Below, piece by piece: positions 37,616 through 46,163 of a stretch of DNA of 64,000 nucleotides. Within the stretch, counting starts at the first letter, position 1. Every line of letters starts with the position of its first letter. The stretch is from an uncultured Pelagibacteraceae bacterium (lineage in GTDB: Bacteria > Pseudomonadota > Alphaproteobacteria > Pelagibacterales > Pelagibacteraceae). Location: positions 1-64,000 of the forward strand of contig CACKRM010000002.1 in the NCBI GenBank assembly GCA_902602655.1, written 5' to 3'. Position numbers and translations under genes: made by a program. The notes beneath the pieces are model-generated. The model had not been told where the DNA came from. It was given only the letters and a program-made list of their open reading frames with translations, and did no database searches.

Positions 37616-38622
37616 AAAGAAAAGAATTAACGATATACCTTCAGAGAATTTTTGAAAATCATAATCTTTCTAGAAAACATTCAAAAATTTCGGCTAAATA
37701 TTTGGTAAAGGCAGAGCTGATAGAAGCTAAATCCCATGGTGTCGCAAGATTAAAAATGTACTGTGATAGGATTAAAAAAGGTCTAATTAATCCAAAACCA
37801 AAAATTAAAATAAAAAAATTAAGTACTTCAATTTTTCATATTAATGCTGACAATAGCATTGGCTTTGTAGCCGCTGACTTAGGTATTCAATACGCGATTA
37901 AAAGCGCAAAAAAAAATGGTATAGGTCTTGTAGCTATAAAGAAAAGTGGTCATTATGGATTATCGAGTTTTTACGCCGAGCAAGCAGTAAAAAAAAAATT
38001 AGTAGTATTTTGTTTTACAAATGCTCCTCCAGCATTAGCTCCTCATGGTGCAAAAAAATCATTATTTGGTACTAATCCTATTTGTTTTGGAGCTCCAACT
38101 GGTAAAGTTCCTTTTTTGTTTGATACGTCAGTCTCAATAATAAATAGAGGCAAAATAAGAAGAGCTGATAAACTTGGTTTAAAAATTCCCTTTGGTGTGG
38201 CTCTTAACAAAAAAGGGAAAATTACAACTAATGCAAAACAAGCATTATTAGGTACACAGATTCCTATAGCTGGATATAAGGGTTCTGGTTTAGCTTGGAT
38301 GGTAGATATTCTCAGTGGTGTTTTAACAGGTAGTAGTCACGGTGGAAAAACAAAAGATCCATTTGATAATTTTTCTGGACCACAAAATGTTGGTCATTTG
38401 TTTATTACAATTAATCCAAGTTTTTTTTCAGGAAATAATTTTATAAAAGAAATGCAAGAAAATATAAGATTAGTTAAAAAACTTCCAAAAGCTAAAGGTT
38501 TTAGCTCAATTATGTATCCTGGAGAAAGAAAAAATAAGATATATAAAAAGAATTTAAATAAAGATATATCTATACCATCTAAAATACTTAAAGAAATGAA
38601 AGACCTTAATGTTATCAAATAA
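37612..38622 (+). CDS. Ldh2/malate-type dehydrogenase, possible (R)-sulfolactate dehydrogenase
   Basis: A 336-residue NAD(P)-dependent oxidoreductase of the malate/L-lactate/ureidoglycolate dehydrogenase family. The active-site segment GHYGLSSFYAEQAVKK, then NAPPALAPHGAKKSLFGTNP and the C-terminal GYKGSGLAWMVDILSGVLTG are diagnostic. ComC, (R)-sulfolactate dehydrogenase, belongs to this family and goes with suyAB, which lies 16 kb downstream; that makes sulfolactate/sulfopyruvate a reasonable substrate, but malate or other 2-hydroxy acids are equally allowed by sequence. Starts with GTG overlapping the preceding stop and overlaps pta by 14 bases. Confidence 0.75.
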   Translation: MKRKELTIYLQRIFENHNLSRKHSKISAKYLVKAELIEAKSHGVARLKMYCDRIKKGLINPKPKIKIKKLSTSIFHINADNSIGFVAADLGIQYAIKSAKKNGIGLVAIKKSGHYGLSSFYAEQAVKKKLVVFCFTNAPPALAPHGAKKSLFGTNPICFGAPTGKVPFLFDTSVSIINRGKIRRADKLGLKIPFGVALNKKGKITTNAKQALLGTQIPIAGYKGSGLAWMVDILSGVLTGSSHGGKTKDPFDNFSGPQNVGHLFITINPSFFSGNNFIKEMQENIRLVKKLPKAKGFSSIMYPGERKNKIYKKNLNKDISIPSKILKEMKDLNVIK

Positions 38623-39517
38623 AAAAATAATTTGTCCGAACAACCTTTTAAAAATAGCTAAAGGTAAAGGACCTATAAAAGCTGTTATAGTTAATGCAGT
38701 TAAAAAAGTTGCGATAGAGTCCGCAAAACAAGCAGTTGAAGCTAACTTGATTACACCTGTATTCGTTGGAGATAAACTTATAATAGAAAAAATTTCAAAA
38801 GAAATTAGTTGGGATATTTCAAAATATGAAATTGTTCATGAACCGATGGAAAACAATACAGCTCCGATTTCGGCTAAATTAGCTAGTGAAGGTAAAGTCA
38901 AAATCATTGTAAAAGGGCACATTCATACCGATGTTTTAATGAAAGCAGTTTTAAAAAGAGATTTAAACCTTATTGGTAAAAAAAGATTAAGTCATATTTG
39001 GCATATGACATTGGGAGAAAATGATAAGCCATTTATAATTACAGATGGAGCATTAAATGTACTGCCTAAATTAGAAACTAAAATGCACATACTAAAAAAT
39101 TCAGTAGAGTTTGCAAATAGAATAGGTATAACAAAACCTAAAGTGTCTATTTTATCTGCTACAGAAGAAGTATTAGGCAGTATTCCAAGTTCAGTTGAAG
39201 CAAAAGAATTAACTAAAAGGGCAAAAGAAGAAGGTGTAGAGGCAGACGTTTTTGGTCCTATGGCCTTTGACAATTCAGTTTCTGAAGAAGCCGCACAAAT
39301 TAAAGGAATAAAAAATAATGTTGCTGGAAAGACAGATATTTTATTAGTCCCCAATGTAGAAGCTGGAAATGGTCTAGTTAAAATGATGATATTTTTCATG
39401 GGAGCGTGTGCTGCGGGAGTAGTTGTAGGTGGAAAAGTACCAGTTGTTATAACAAGTAGAGCCGACAATACTGAAGCAAGACTTGCATCAATTGCTGCAG
39501 CTGTAGTTGCGCTTTAA
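38609..39517 (+). CDS. pta: phosphate acetyltransferase (Pta/Ptb family)
   Basis: A 302-residue phosphotransacylase of the short PTA/PTB type, transferring acetyl between phosphate and CoA. Seen are LITPVFVGDKLIIEK, KGHIHTDVLMKAVL, the KMHILKNSVEFANRIG helix and C-terminal LVPNVEAGNGLVKMMIFF with ITSRADNTEARLASIA. Xsc releases acetyl phosphate, so this gene provides the next step to acetyl-CoA; butyryl specificity cannot be excluded. In the tau-operon direction, overlapping the dehydrogenase gene. Confidence 0.88.
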   Translation: MLSNKKIICPNNLLKIAKGKGPIKAVIVNAVKKVAIESAKQAVEANLITPVFVGDKLIIEKISKEISWDISKYEIVHEPMENNTAPISAKLASEGKVKIIVKGHIHTDVLMKAVLKRDLNLIGKKRLSHIWHMTLGENDKPFIITDGALNVLPKLETKMHILKNSVEFANRIGITKPKVSILSATEEVLGSIPSSVEAKELTKRAKEEGVEADVFGPMAFDNSVSEEAAQIKGIKNNVAGKTDILLVPNVEAGNGLVKMMIFFMGACAAGVVVGGKVPVVITSRADNTEARLASIAAAVVAL

Positions 39518-40224
39518 TGAAACCTTTAAAAAACTGGGATAATAAAACTTGGCTTTCTTCTGAAAAGTATATTTCTGATTTTCATAAATTTTTAAAAACT
39601 AAAATTTTATTAAATAAAGATACTAAGGTTCTAGATATTGGTTGTGGTAGAGCCAATATAATAAGTTTTCTTCAAAAAAAATATAGATTTAAAACAACCG
39701 CTGTGGGTGTTGACATTCAAAAAAATAAAAATATTAAAAAAAATATATTATTTAATAAATTAGACGCAATACAGTTTCTCAAAAAGGGAGAGAAATTTGA
39801 TTTAATTTTGATTAAACAAACGATCCATTTTTTTTCTAAAAATAAATTAATCTCATTATTAAATTTTGCTAAGAAAAGCCTTAATCCCAAAGGAACAATA
39901 TTAATTTTTTCTCTAAAAACTAAAAAAAATAAAATACCATGTTTTAAAAAAATGAAACATCAACTAAATAGTAGTTTAAAAAAAGATGAGCTTTTGTTTA
40001 GAATAATAAGAAAAAATTTAAGAAAAATTAAAGAATCAAGCTTTAATTATAAGGTCAGTGTTTCTAAAAATAAGTATATAAATATGTTAAAAAGTAGATA
40101 CATTTCTTGCCTTTTAAATCTAACTAAAAAAGAAATTGATAAAGGTATCGATGAAATTAAATTAAAATATAACAATCAAATCAAATTCACCGATACCCTA
40201 AAATGTATAAGCTTTAGAAAATAA
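39517..40224 (+). CDS. class I SAM-dependent methyltransferase
   Basis: A 235-residue methyltransferase with motif I TKVLDIGCGRANIISFL, motif II VGVDIQKNKN and the FDLILIKQTIHFF and LNPKGTILIFSLK strands. The C-terminal 90 residues are strongly basic (Lys-rich). Overlaps pta by one base (TAATG), so it is the last gene of this plus-strand run; substrate unknown. Abuts the convergent GYD-domain gene at 40225 with no gap. Confidence 0.8.
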   Translation: MKPLKNWDNKTWLSSEKYISDFHKFLKTKILLNKDTKVLDIGCGRANIISFLQKKYRFKTTAVGVDIQKNKNIKKNILFNKLDAIQFLKKGEKFDLILIKQTIHFFSKNKLISLLNFAKKSLNPKGTILIFSLKTKKNKIPCFKKMKHQLNSSLKKDELLFRIIRKNLRKIKESSFNYKVSVSKNKYINMLKSRYISCLLNLTKKEIDKGIDEIKLKYNNQIKFTDTLKCISFRK

Positions 40225-40548
40225 TTATTTTCCTGGCTCTTTATAAGTACTAGCCATTTTTTGTGCTGTTTTAGCTATTTCGTTAAGATCAACATCTTCT
40301 AAAATAGTAAAATCAGATACAGCTCCACTTGATACAGCAACCATTGCTGCAGCAGCGGCTTGTTCAAATGTACCTTCAATTTCAGCCATAAAATCATACT
40401 TACCTCTTAAGCCAGCGTAACGAGTTACTTTAGCTCCTCCTGCAGCAGCAAGCGCAGATGTTGCAGCTTTTCTGTCTGTAGATGGATTGCTGACAAACCC
40501 GCCGAGTCCTTTAGCCGTGTAAACTCCAAGAGTTATGAATTTTGCCAT
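40225..40548 (-). CDS. GYD-domain protein
   Basis: A 107-residue small protein with the GYD alpha+beta fold: MAKFITLGVYTAKGL, GGAKVTRYAGLRGKYDFMAEIEG and the Ala-rich helix EQAAAAAMVAVSSG. GYD proteins resemble dimeric alpha/beta-barrel proteins; function unknown. A strong GGGAGGAAAAT ribosome site precedes the ATG. Fifth and last gene of an operon that has two similar small proteins (40564-40857, 41299-41589). Confidence 0.85.
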   Translation of the reverse strand: MAKFITLGVYTAKGLGGFVSNPSTDRKAATSALAAAGGAKVTRYAGLRGKYDFMAEIEGTFEQAAAAAMVAVSSGAVSDFTILEDVDLNEIAKTAQKMASTYKEPGK

Positions 40549-40563
40549 ATTTTCCTCCCTGTT

Positions 40564-40857
40564 TTATTTTTCTACTATTATTGTTCCCGAGTGTGGGTCA
40601 GTAACTCCTAACTCTGGAGACAATTCTTCTAAAGTATGCCTAGCTTTATCCAAAAATTCAATCATCTTTGGTCTTGCTTTAGCTATATCATCTTCAGAAT
40701 TCCATTCGCCAATCATAAAAAATTCGTTTGGTTTTGTTTCAACAAACTTTGCTGAAATTTGCCCATCGAATTTCGGCATTTCATTAATTATTTTTAAGTA
40801 TTCTTCCCTGCTTGAAGATTTGACTTTACATCTAACTATATTCATAAATTTTGCCAT
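40564..40857 (-). CDS. small dimeric alpha/beta-barrel (ABM-like) protein
   Basis: A 97-residue protein starting MAKFMNIVRCKVKSSSREEY and continuing with FDGQISAKFVETKPNEFFMIGEWNSEDDI, the strand-helix-strand pattern of ABM/EthD-type dimeric barrels. I use the internal ATG at 40857; the longer frame to 40950 would overlap the membrane protein gene and start with unrelated hydrophobic text. Such proteins often act on reactive small aromatics or act as stress monooxygenases; no activity can be assigned. Confidence 0.75.
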   Translation of the reverse strand: MAKFMNIVRCKVKSSSREEYLKIINEMPKFDGQISAKFVETKPNEFFMIGEWNSEDDIAKARPKMIEFLDKARHTLEELSPELGVTDPHSGTIIVEK

Positions 40858-40867
40858 TATACCTAAC

Positions 40868-41284
40868 TTAAACGTAAATCTTATCAGCCAAACCGTAACA
40901 AAGAACTGCACTAATAAATACAAGAACAAGTGGCGCGTATATCCCATCATTTCTTGTTTTTTTAGTTAAACCTGTCTTATCAATTTTTAACGTATAAAAA
41001 TTTACAGCTAATATTGAAACATTAATTATAAAAACTAAGTTAAAGAATGCCCAAGTAGCATCTAAACCACCCGGTCTTACAAAGGCTACATAGATCGCCA
41101 TTAAAACTATTGCAACCATAAATGAACCAGCAAATCTAGTGATTAAAGTAGCTGTCTTATCTACTCCTCTACCTTTAAGAAATTTTTTAGTATCAAATAC
41201 TAGTTGGTACGCGTAACTTCCAACTATAATGAAATGAGCTAAGTAAATTATTAAATAAAATGCGTTTCCAAATTTATCTATCAT
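40868..41284 (-). CDS. four-helix membrane protein, unknown
   Basis: A 138-residue integral membrane protein with four predicted helices (about residues 8-28, 49-69, 78-97 and 115-134). A conserved-looking GRGVDKTATLITRFAG stretch lies between helices 1 and 2, and His17 sits in helix 1. Function unknown. Ten bases upstream of the small barrel gene and 14 after the next one, so it belongs to the five-gene operon. Confidence 0.75.
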   Translation of the reverse strand: MIDKFGNAFYLIIYLAHFIIVGSYAYQLVFDTKKFLKGRGVDKTATLITRFAGSFMVAIVLMAIYVAFVRPGGLDATWAFFNLVFIINVSILAVNFYTLKIDKTGLTKKTRNDGIYAPLVLVFISAVLCYGLADKIYV

Positions 41285-41298
41285 ATTAATCCTTTTAG

Positions 41299-41589
41299 TT
41301 ATCCTTTATATTGTTCTAAAAGATCTTCACTCATTAGAGTTGTAACAGATTTCTCTAAGACTACTCCAGCTGCTGCTCTTTCTTTATGAAGTTCCTCATC
41401 AGCCTTAAAAGCTTTAAGACCATCCATTGTATCAAATCTAATAATGGTAGTGATTTTTGAGTCATTATCTTTTTCTGTTCCAGCATAAAGAAATGTCATA
41501 CCGTATTTTTTAATCTTTTCTGAATTGCTGTGAACCATCGCTTTCCACTTTGCAAAAGTAGCAATTGGACTTTCTATTTTTACTATCAT
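41299..41589 (-). CDS. small alpha/beta-barrel-like protein, unknown
   Basis: A 96-residue protein with the beta-alpha-beta pattern of dimeric alpha/beta barrels: MIVKIESPIATFAKWKAMV, KYGMTFLYAGTEKD and TTIIRFDTMDGLKAFKADEEL. No cysteine and no clear active-site signature. Second gene of the five-gene operon, 17 bases after the exported protein gene; ATG preceded by a GGAGTAAAAC-type ribosome site. Confidence 0.75.
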   Translation of the reverse strand: MIVKIESPIATFAKWKAMVHSNSEKIKKYGMTFLYAGTEKDNDSKITTIIRFDTMDGLKAFKADEELHKERAAAGVVLEKSVTTLMSEDLLEQYKG

Positions 41590-41606
41590 GTTTTACTCCT
41601 GTTAGT

Positions 41607-41987
41607 TTAATAAATTCCAGATTTTACCAGTTTATCAATTTCCGCTTTAGCTTCAGGTATTAGTTTATAAATATATTTATCGCAATCACCTGTTTTTTTT
41701 TTATCATATGGTTTTCCATAAAGTTCATCTATAGATTTATTTAATTCTTTATTAATAAAATCTTCTTTGACTCCCTCTTTAATTAAATATGATGTTAAAA
41801 ATTTCTTGGCAGCAATAGAATAAACGATCTTATCTAATTCTAAAGTACCCTGAGGTATCATGCTGTTTGCATAATAAAGTCCAGTACATTCTAGAGTGGC
41901 TTTTTTATCTTTACCACTCAAGTGTCCGGCAGCTATAGCATTGCTAAAGTATAAAAAAATAAAAGTAACTAATAAAATTTTTTTCAT
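41607..41987 (-). CDS. small exported protein with two cysteines, unknown
   Basis: A 126-residue protein with signal peptide MKKILLVTFIFLYFSNAIAA, then a helical mature part with cysteines in LECTGLYYANS and TGDCDKYIYK. First gene of the five-gene operon. Function unknown; the length, cysteine count and periplasmic location resemble 37178-37615 near tauC. Confidence 0.75.
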   Translation of the reverse strand: MKKILLVTFIFLYFSNAIAAGHLSGKDKKATLECTGLYYANSMIPQGTLELDKIVYSIAAKKFLTSYLIKEGVKEDFINKELNKSIDELYGKPYDKKKTGDCDKYIYKLIPEAKAEIDKLVKSGIY

Positions 41988-42087
41988 AATATCCTTATTT
42001 TAAATTAAATTATTTTAATTTACCTATGCTTAATTTTGATTGCAGTTATGCAAATTGTCTACAACCTAAAGTATAATAAATACTATT

Positions 42088-42801
42088 CTAATTGCTTTTA
42101 AATATGGTGGTTGGGCCTACTTTTTTTAAAATGGAAAAACCTAAGTTATTAAGATGTGTAAGAATTTTTTGATATTCTTTAATTTCAAGGCCATCTACAT
42201 AATGTGTTTCTATTGCAACTAATTTTGTTTTATATTTTTTGAGATCAATTTGCTTTAAAACTTCATAATCTAAACCTTCTACATCAATATTAATAAAATC
42301 AATTTCTGAGAATGCAGGATTGTCTTTAAGTATATCTTGAATACTTCTTGCTTCAATCTCATATGTTTTTAAATCTTTGAAGTAAACTTCTTTTGATTTT
42401 TTATAAAAATCTATATCTAAAGTGTTTACTGAACTAAATTCTCCATCATAATAAACTTTAACTGTTTTTCCTTTTTCAGAAATAGCAGAACAAATATTAA
42501 TATCTCTCGATCTTGCTATATTAAAAAGGTCTATCGAAACTTGATTCAAATCAATGTTAATTCCTTGCCAGCCTTTTCGATATAATAAGAATGTATTGTT
42601 AAATAAAAAAGGATGAAAGCATCCAACATCAATAAACTTTCCAACTTTTGTATCCTTAAAAAAATCCTGTATTTCAAGATCTTCTCCCCATTGAGAATAT
42701 CTTTTTTTTTTCAAAAAACCTCTGTGTCTTAAATAAAGATTATAATAAAGATACGTCTTGTAAGTAGGTTTCCACCTAAAAAAAAATTTTTTTAGTGACA
42801 T
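42088..42801 (-). CDS. FkbM-family methyltransferase
   Basis: A 237-residue SAM-dependent O-methyltransferase of the FkbM type. Motif I is GKFIDVGCFHPFLFNNT, followed by WQGINIDLNQVSIDLF and the typical IDFINIDVEGLDYEVLK. These often methylate sugars in surface polysaccharides. It is the last gene behind the DHPS operon, 5 bases after the SDR gene, so probably co-transcribed, although no link with sulfonates is evident. Confidence 0.85.
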   Translation of the reverse strand: MSLKKFFFRWKPTYKTYLYYNLYLRHRGFLKKKRYSQWGEDLEIQDFFKDTKVGKFIDVGCFHPFLFNNTFLLYRKGWQGINIDLNQVSIDLFNIARSRDINICSAISEKGKTVKVYYDGEFSSVNTLDIDFYKKSKEVYFKDLKTYEIEARSIQDILKDNPAFSEIDFINIDVEGLDYEVLKQIDLKKYKTKLVAIETHYVDGLEIKEYQKILTHLNNLGFSILKKVGPTTIFKSN

Positions 42802-42806
42802 TAGTA

Positions 42807-43553
42807 TTAATATGTGGCTCTACCACCGCTTATATCAAAAACAGCTCCAGTAGAAAAAGAATTTTCATCACTCGATAACCAGGTAACCATTGATGCAAGC
42901 TCATCTAGACCTAGGTATCTATTTCTTGGAACTTTTGACAACATAAAATTTACGTGTTTTTTTGTCATTTGTTTTAAAATTCTCGTTTTAGCAGTTGTTG
43001 GTGTAACTACATTAACGGCTATATTTTTGTGTGCTAATTCTTTTCCGAGAGATTTTGTAAGACCTATTACTCCAGCTTTAGCAGTGCTATATGCGCTGGC
43101 ATTTGCATTTCCCTCCTTTCCTGAAATTGAGGAAACGTTCACGATACGTCCATAATTATTTTTTATCATTTGAGGAATTATTGCTTTACAACAGTAAAAA
43201 GTTGAATTTAGATTTATATCTAAAACTTTACTCCATTCAGTATTTGGGTACTCCCAAACTTTAGCATTTTTTCCAGTTATACCAGCGTTATTGACTAAAA
43301 TATCGATCTTTTTTTTTTTTATTATTTTTTTCACTGTATTTTTTATCTTAGAAAAATTTGTGATATCTAGAACTGAAAAAGATAGTCGTTTACTTTGAAT
43401 TTTTTTTACCGCAAGATTAATAGCTTTTCTATCTATATCCCAAATAATAACTTCTGCCCCGGACTTTATAAACTTTTCTGTGATAGCTAAACCAAATCCT
43501 TGAGCGCCACCTGTAACAATAGCAACTTTACCACTTAAATTATATTTGTTCAT
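42807..43553 (-). CDS. short-chain dehydrogenase, possible DHPS-pathway oxidoreductase
   Basis: A classical SDR of 248 residues. NAD-binding TGGAQGFGLAI, the LVNNAGITG motif, catalytic serine (NVSSISGKEG) and YSTAK (YxxxK) are in place, and a C-terminal TGAVFDISGGRATY closes the fold. The ATGA overlap with hpsN and the TRAP genes suggests work on DHPS: interconverting its enantiomers through hydroxyacetone sulfonate is a known role for extra dehydrogenases (HpsO/HpsP) in such loci. This role is inferred from position only. Confidence 0.82.
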   Translation of the reverse strand: MNKYNLSGKVAIVTGGAQGFGLAITEKFIKSGAEVIIWDIDRKAINLAVKKIQSKRLSFSVLDITNFSKIKNTVKKIIKKKKIDILVNNAGITGKNAKVWEYPNTEWSKVLDINLNSTFYCCKAIIPQMIKNNYGRIVNVSSISGKEGNANASAYSTAKAGVIGLTKSLGKELAHKNIAVNVVTPTTAKTRILKQMTKKHVNFMLSKVPRNRYLGLDELASMVTWLSSDENSFSTGAVFDISGGRATY

Positions 43554-44839
43554 TTATTTGAAAAACCGTATTTTCTAAGTCGAATATCTGCTGTTCTTGC
43601 ATGAGCTTCCATTCCTTCCGCTCTTCCAAGTCTTGCTGCTGTTGCACCTACTACTTTTGTGGCCTCTTTTGTCATCCTTTGGAAAGTAAGAGTTTTTATA
43701 AATTTTCCTACAAATAAACCACCGGTATATCTTCCACCACCTTTTGTAGGTAAAATATGATTTGTTCCTGAACATTTGTCACCATAAGCAACCGTTGTTT
43801 CTTCTCCTAAAAATAAAGAGCCATAATTTCTTAATCTTTTTAACCACCAGTCTAAATTTTCAGCATGAACTTCTAAATGTTCTGATGCATATCTATCACT
43901 CACTTCTGCCATTTCTTCGTTAGTATCGCATAATATTACTTCTCCATAATCTTTCCATGCCGCGGTAGCATTGACTTTTGCTAATTCGGGTAATTCATTT
44001 ATTAATTCAGGAACTCTTTTCATTGTGAAGTCAGCTAAAGTTTTATCTGTAGTAAATAACCAGCCTGGAGAATTATAACCGTGTTCTAATTGACCGACAA
44101 GATCTACTGCAACTATTTCTTTATCTGCGGATTTATCTGCAATGATAGCTATTTCAGTTGGACCTGCAAATTGGTCAATGCCTACTTTTCCATAAACAAT
44201 TCTCTTAGCTTCAGCCACATATTGATTGCCAGCTCCAACCAAAAAATCAACTGGTGGATTATTGAAACATCCGTGTGTCATTGAACCTATGGCAGCTACA
44301 CCACCTAAATTCATTATTACATCAGCGCCACAATGATTAGCAGCAAAAATAATTCCAGGATTAGCTCCATCCTTATCTTTTGGTGGACTTGCGCAAATAA
44401 TTGTTTTAACCCCTGCTACTTTTGCTGGAGTAATTGCCATAACAGCTGATGATATATGAGCGTAACGCCCTCCAGGAATATAACATCCTGCTGTATCAAC
44501 TGGGATCAGTCTTTGTCCAGCAAATAATCCTTTTGACAATTCAACCTCAAAATCATTATTCATGCTTTTTAATTGATGTTCGGCAAATTTTCTAATTCTA
44601 TCGTGTGCAAACTTTACATCATCTTTAGTTTTTTGATCAACTTTCTTAATCGCCTCCTCAATTTTGTCCTTGGAAACAATTACTTCTCCATCATATTTAT
44701 CAAATTTTTTATTTAATTCTTTTAACGCTTCTTCTTTTCTTTTTGCTATATCGTTAAGAATATCCTGCACTGCTGCTTGAGTTTTGTGATCGTCCGTTTC
44801 AGGAGTTTTAGCTGCTTTTTTTATATATTTAACTGCCAT
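43550..44839 (-). CDS. hpsN: sulfopropanediol 3-dehydrogenase (HisD-like)
   Basis: A 429-residue histidinol dehydrogenase homologue that I call HpsN, oxidising (R)-2,3-dihydroxypropane-1-sulfonate to (R)-sulfolactate. Zinc ligand Gln/His in VGQLEHGYNSPGWLF, catalytic Glu-His in SEHLEVH, the aspartate in AYGDKCSGTNHILPT and the C-terminal histidine in EGMEAHARTADIRLRKY are all present. True HisD would sit in a his operon; here the gene is between TRAP transporter genes and an SDR, and suyAB for sulfolactate is in the window. Overlaps the dctM-like gene by 11 bases. Confidence 0.85.
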   Translation of the reverse strand: MAVKYIKKAAKTPETDDHKTQAAVQDILNDIAKRKEEALKELNKKFDKYDGEVIVSKDKIEEAIKKVDQKTKDDVKFAHDRIRKFAEHQLKSMNNDFEVELSKGLFAGQRLIPVDTAGCYIPGGRYAHISSAVMAITPAKVAGVKTIICASPPKDKDGANPGIIFAANHCGADVIMNLGGVAAIGSMTHGCFNNPPVDFLVGAGNQYVAEAKRIVYGKVGIDQFAGPTEIAIIADKSADKEIVAVDLVGQLEHGYNSPGWLFTTDKTLADFTMKRVPELINELPELAKVNATAAWKDYGEVILCDTNEEMAEVSDRYASEHLEVHAENLDWWLKRLRNYGSLFLGEETTVAYGDKCSGTNHILPTKGGGRYTGGLFVGKFIKTLTFQRMTKEATKVVGATAARLGRAEGMEAHARTADIRLRKYGFSNK

Positions 44840-46163
44840 AAAGTAATGTTGGTAGCCACAATGCTATTTGTGGAAATAATACTATTAATACTAATCCAAT
44901 AATTTGCAAGACCATAAATTGCATCATTCCGTAATAAATATCTTTTAAATCCCACTCTGGCACTACTCCTTTTAAAAAATATGCAGAAAGGGCGACAGGT
45001 GGAGAAAGCCAGGCGGTTTGAAGATTAACAGCAACTAATATAGCAAACCAAGTTAAATTAAAACCCAATGCCTCTACCAAAGGTAAAATAATCGGGATGA
45101 TAATCATTACTATTGGGACCCATTCTAAAGGCCAGCCTAATAAAAATATCATAACCATTATCATTGCTAAGATAAGATATTTATTCATTTCTAATCCAAG
45201 TAGGAATTCAGTTAACAATGTTGGTGTCCCTAATCTTGCAAAAACTGCTCCAAAAAAATTTGAGGCTGCAACTAAAACCATTATTAGTGCTGTGATCTCT
45301 AAAGTTTTAACTAATGCCTCTTGTAATTTTGGTAGTGTCAACTTTTTATATGCAAGAGATAAAAGTAGTGCGCCCATAGCTCCGCATCCCGCTGCTTCTG
45401 TTGGGGTAGCAAATCCAAATAAAATACTTCCAAGTGCTGCGAAAACTAGGGCTGCCGGCGGTACTAGTCCTAGAAAAAATTCAATCCACACTTTTGACAT
45501 ACTAGTAGCATGCATGTCTTTTGGTAAAGGAGGACCTAGTTTTGGATCCATCATACATCTTATTGTTGTGTAAGCTGCGTATAAAGTTGCAAGAAGAATT
45601 CCTGGAAAAATTGCTGCTGCGAATAAATCTATCACAGGGATTTCCATTATTGGTCCCATCACTACAAGCATAATGCTTGGTGGTATTAAAATACCGAGAG
45701 TCCCTCCTGCAGTAATTGTTCCTGCTGCTAGTCTTACGTTATATCCTGATCTGTTCATTGATTTTGCAGCCATTATTCCTAAAATTGTTACAGAGGCTCC
45801 AACAATTCCTGTCGCTGCTGCAAATATCACTGAAACAAATAAAACTGCATAATAAAGTGATCCTCTAACTCTGGCTAACATTAATTGAAATGCAGAAAAT
45901 AATCTCTCCATCAAACCAGCTTGTTCCATCATAATTCCCATAAATACAAAGAGTGGAACGGCTGCGAGAGTTTGTTCGGTCATTACCATCGAAAACTGCA
46001 GTGTCATTAAATAAAAGACCAGTTTGCCAAATCCTAAATAACCAAAGACAAAGCCCAAAAATATTAGTGTAAAAGATATCGGAAAACCCACGAATATTGC
46101 AAAAAGCATTACCCCAACTAAAATAAAACCTAATATGGCTGGATCAATTAATTCAGCGATCAT
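44829..46163 (-). CDS. TRAP transporter large permease (DctM family)
   Basis: A 444-residue, roughly 12-helix permease of the DctM type, using a sodium or proton gradient. Seen are FVGFPISFTLIFLG, VPLFVFMGIMMEQAGL, GTLGILIPPSIMLVVMGPI and the GFATPTEAAGCGAMGALLL signature. I start at 46163, where the ATG overlaps the DctQ stop by 4 bases; an in-frame ATG at 46181 is possible. With DctQ and DctP in the hpsN operon the cargo is likely DHPS or a similar C3 sulfonate. Confidence 0.92.
   Translation of the reverse strand: MIAELIDPAILGFILVGVMLFAIFVGFPISFTLIFLGFVFGYLGFGKLVFYLMTLQFSMVMTEQTLAAVPLFVFMGIMMEQAGLMERLFSAFQLMLARVRGSLYYAVLFVSVIFAAATGIVGASVTILGIMAAKSMNRSGYNVRLAAGTITAGGTLGILIPPSIMLVVMGPIMEIPVIDLFAAAIFPGILLATLYAAYTTIRCMMDPKLGPPLPKDMHATSMSKVWIEFFLGLVPPAALVFAALGSILFGFATPTEAAGCGAMGALLLSLAYKKLTLPKLQEALVKTLEITALIMVLVAASNFFGAVFARLGTPTLLTEFLLGLEMNKYLILAMIMVMIFLLGWPLEWVPIVMIIIPIILPLVEALGFNLTWFAILVAVNLQTAWLSPPVALSAYFLKGVVPEWDLKDIYYGMMQFMVLQIIGLVLIVLFPQIALWLPTLLYGS

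Noticed and set aside
38992-39468. 158-codon open frame antisense to pta
   Set aside because: The pta frame has conserved motifs throughout; the reverse frame has none.
43550-44839. Histidinol dehydrogenase of histidine biosynthesis
   Set aside because: No his genes around it; TRAP transporter and SDR in the same operon and suyAB nearby fit HpsN better. Sequence alone does not settle it.
45097-45573. 158-codon open frame antisense to the DctM-like gene
   Set aside because: Shadow of a membrane protein gene; no ribosome site or recognisable motif.
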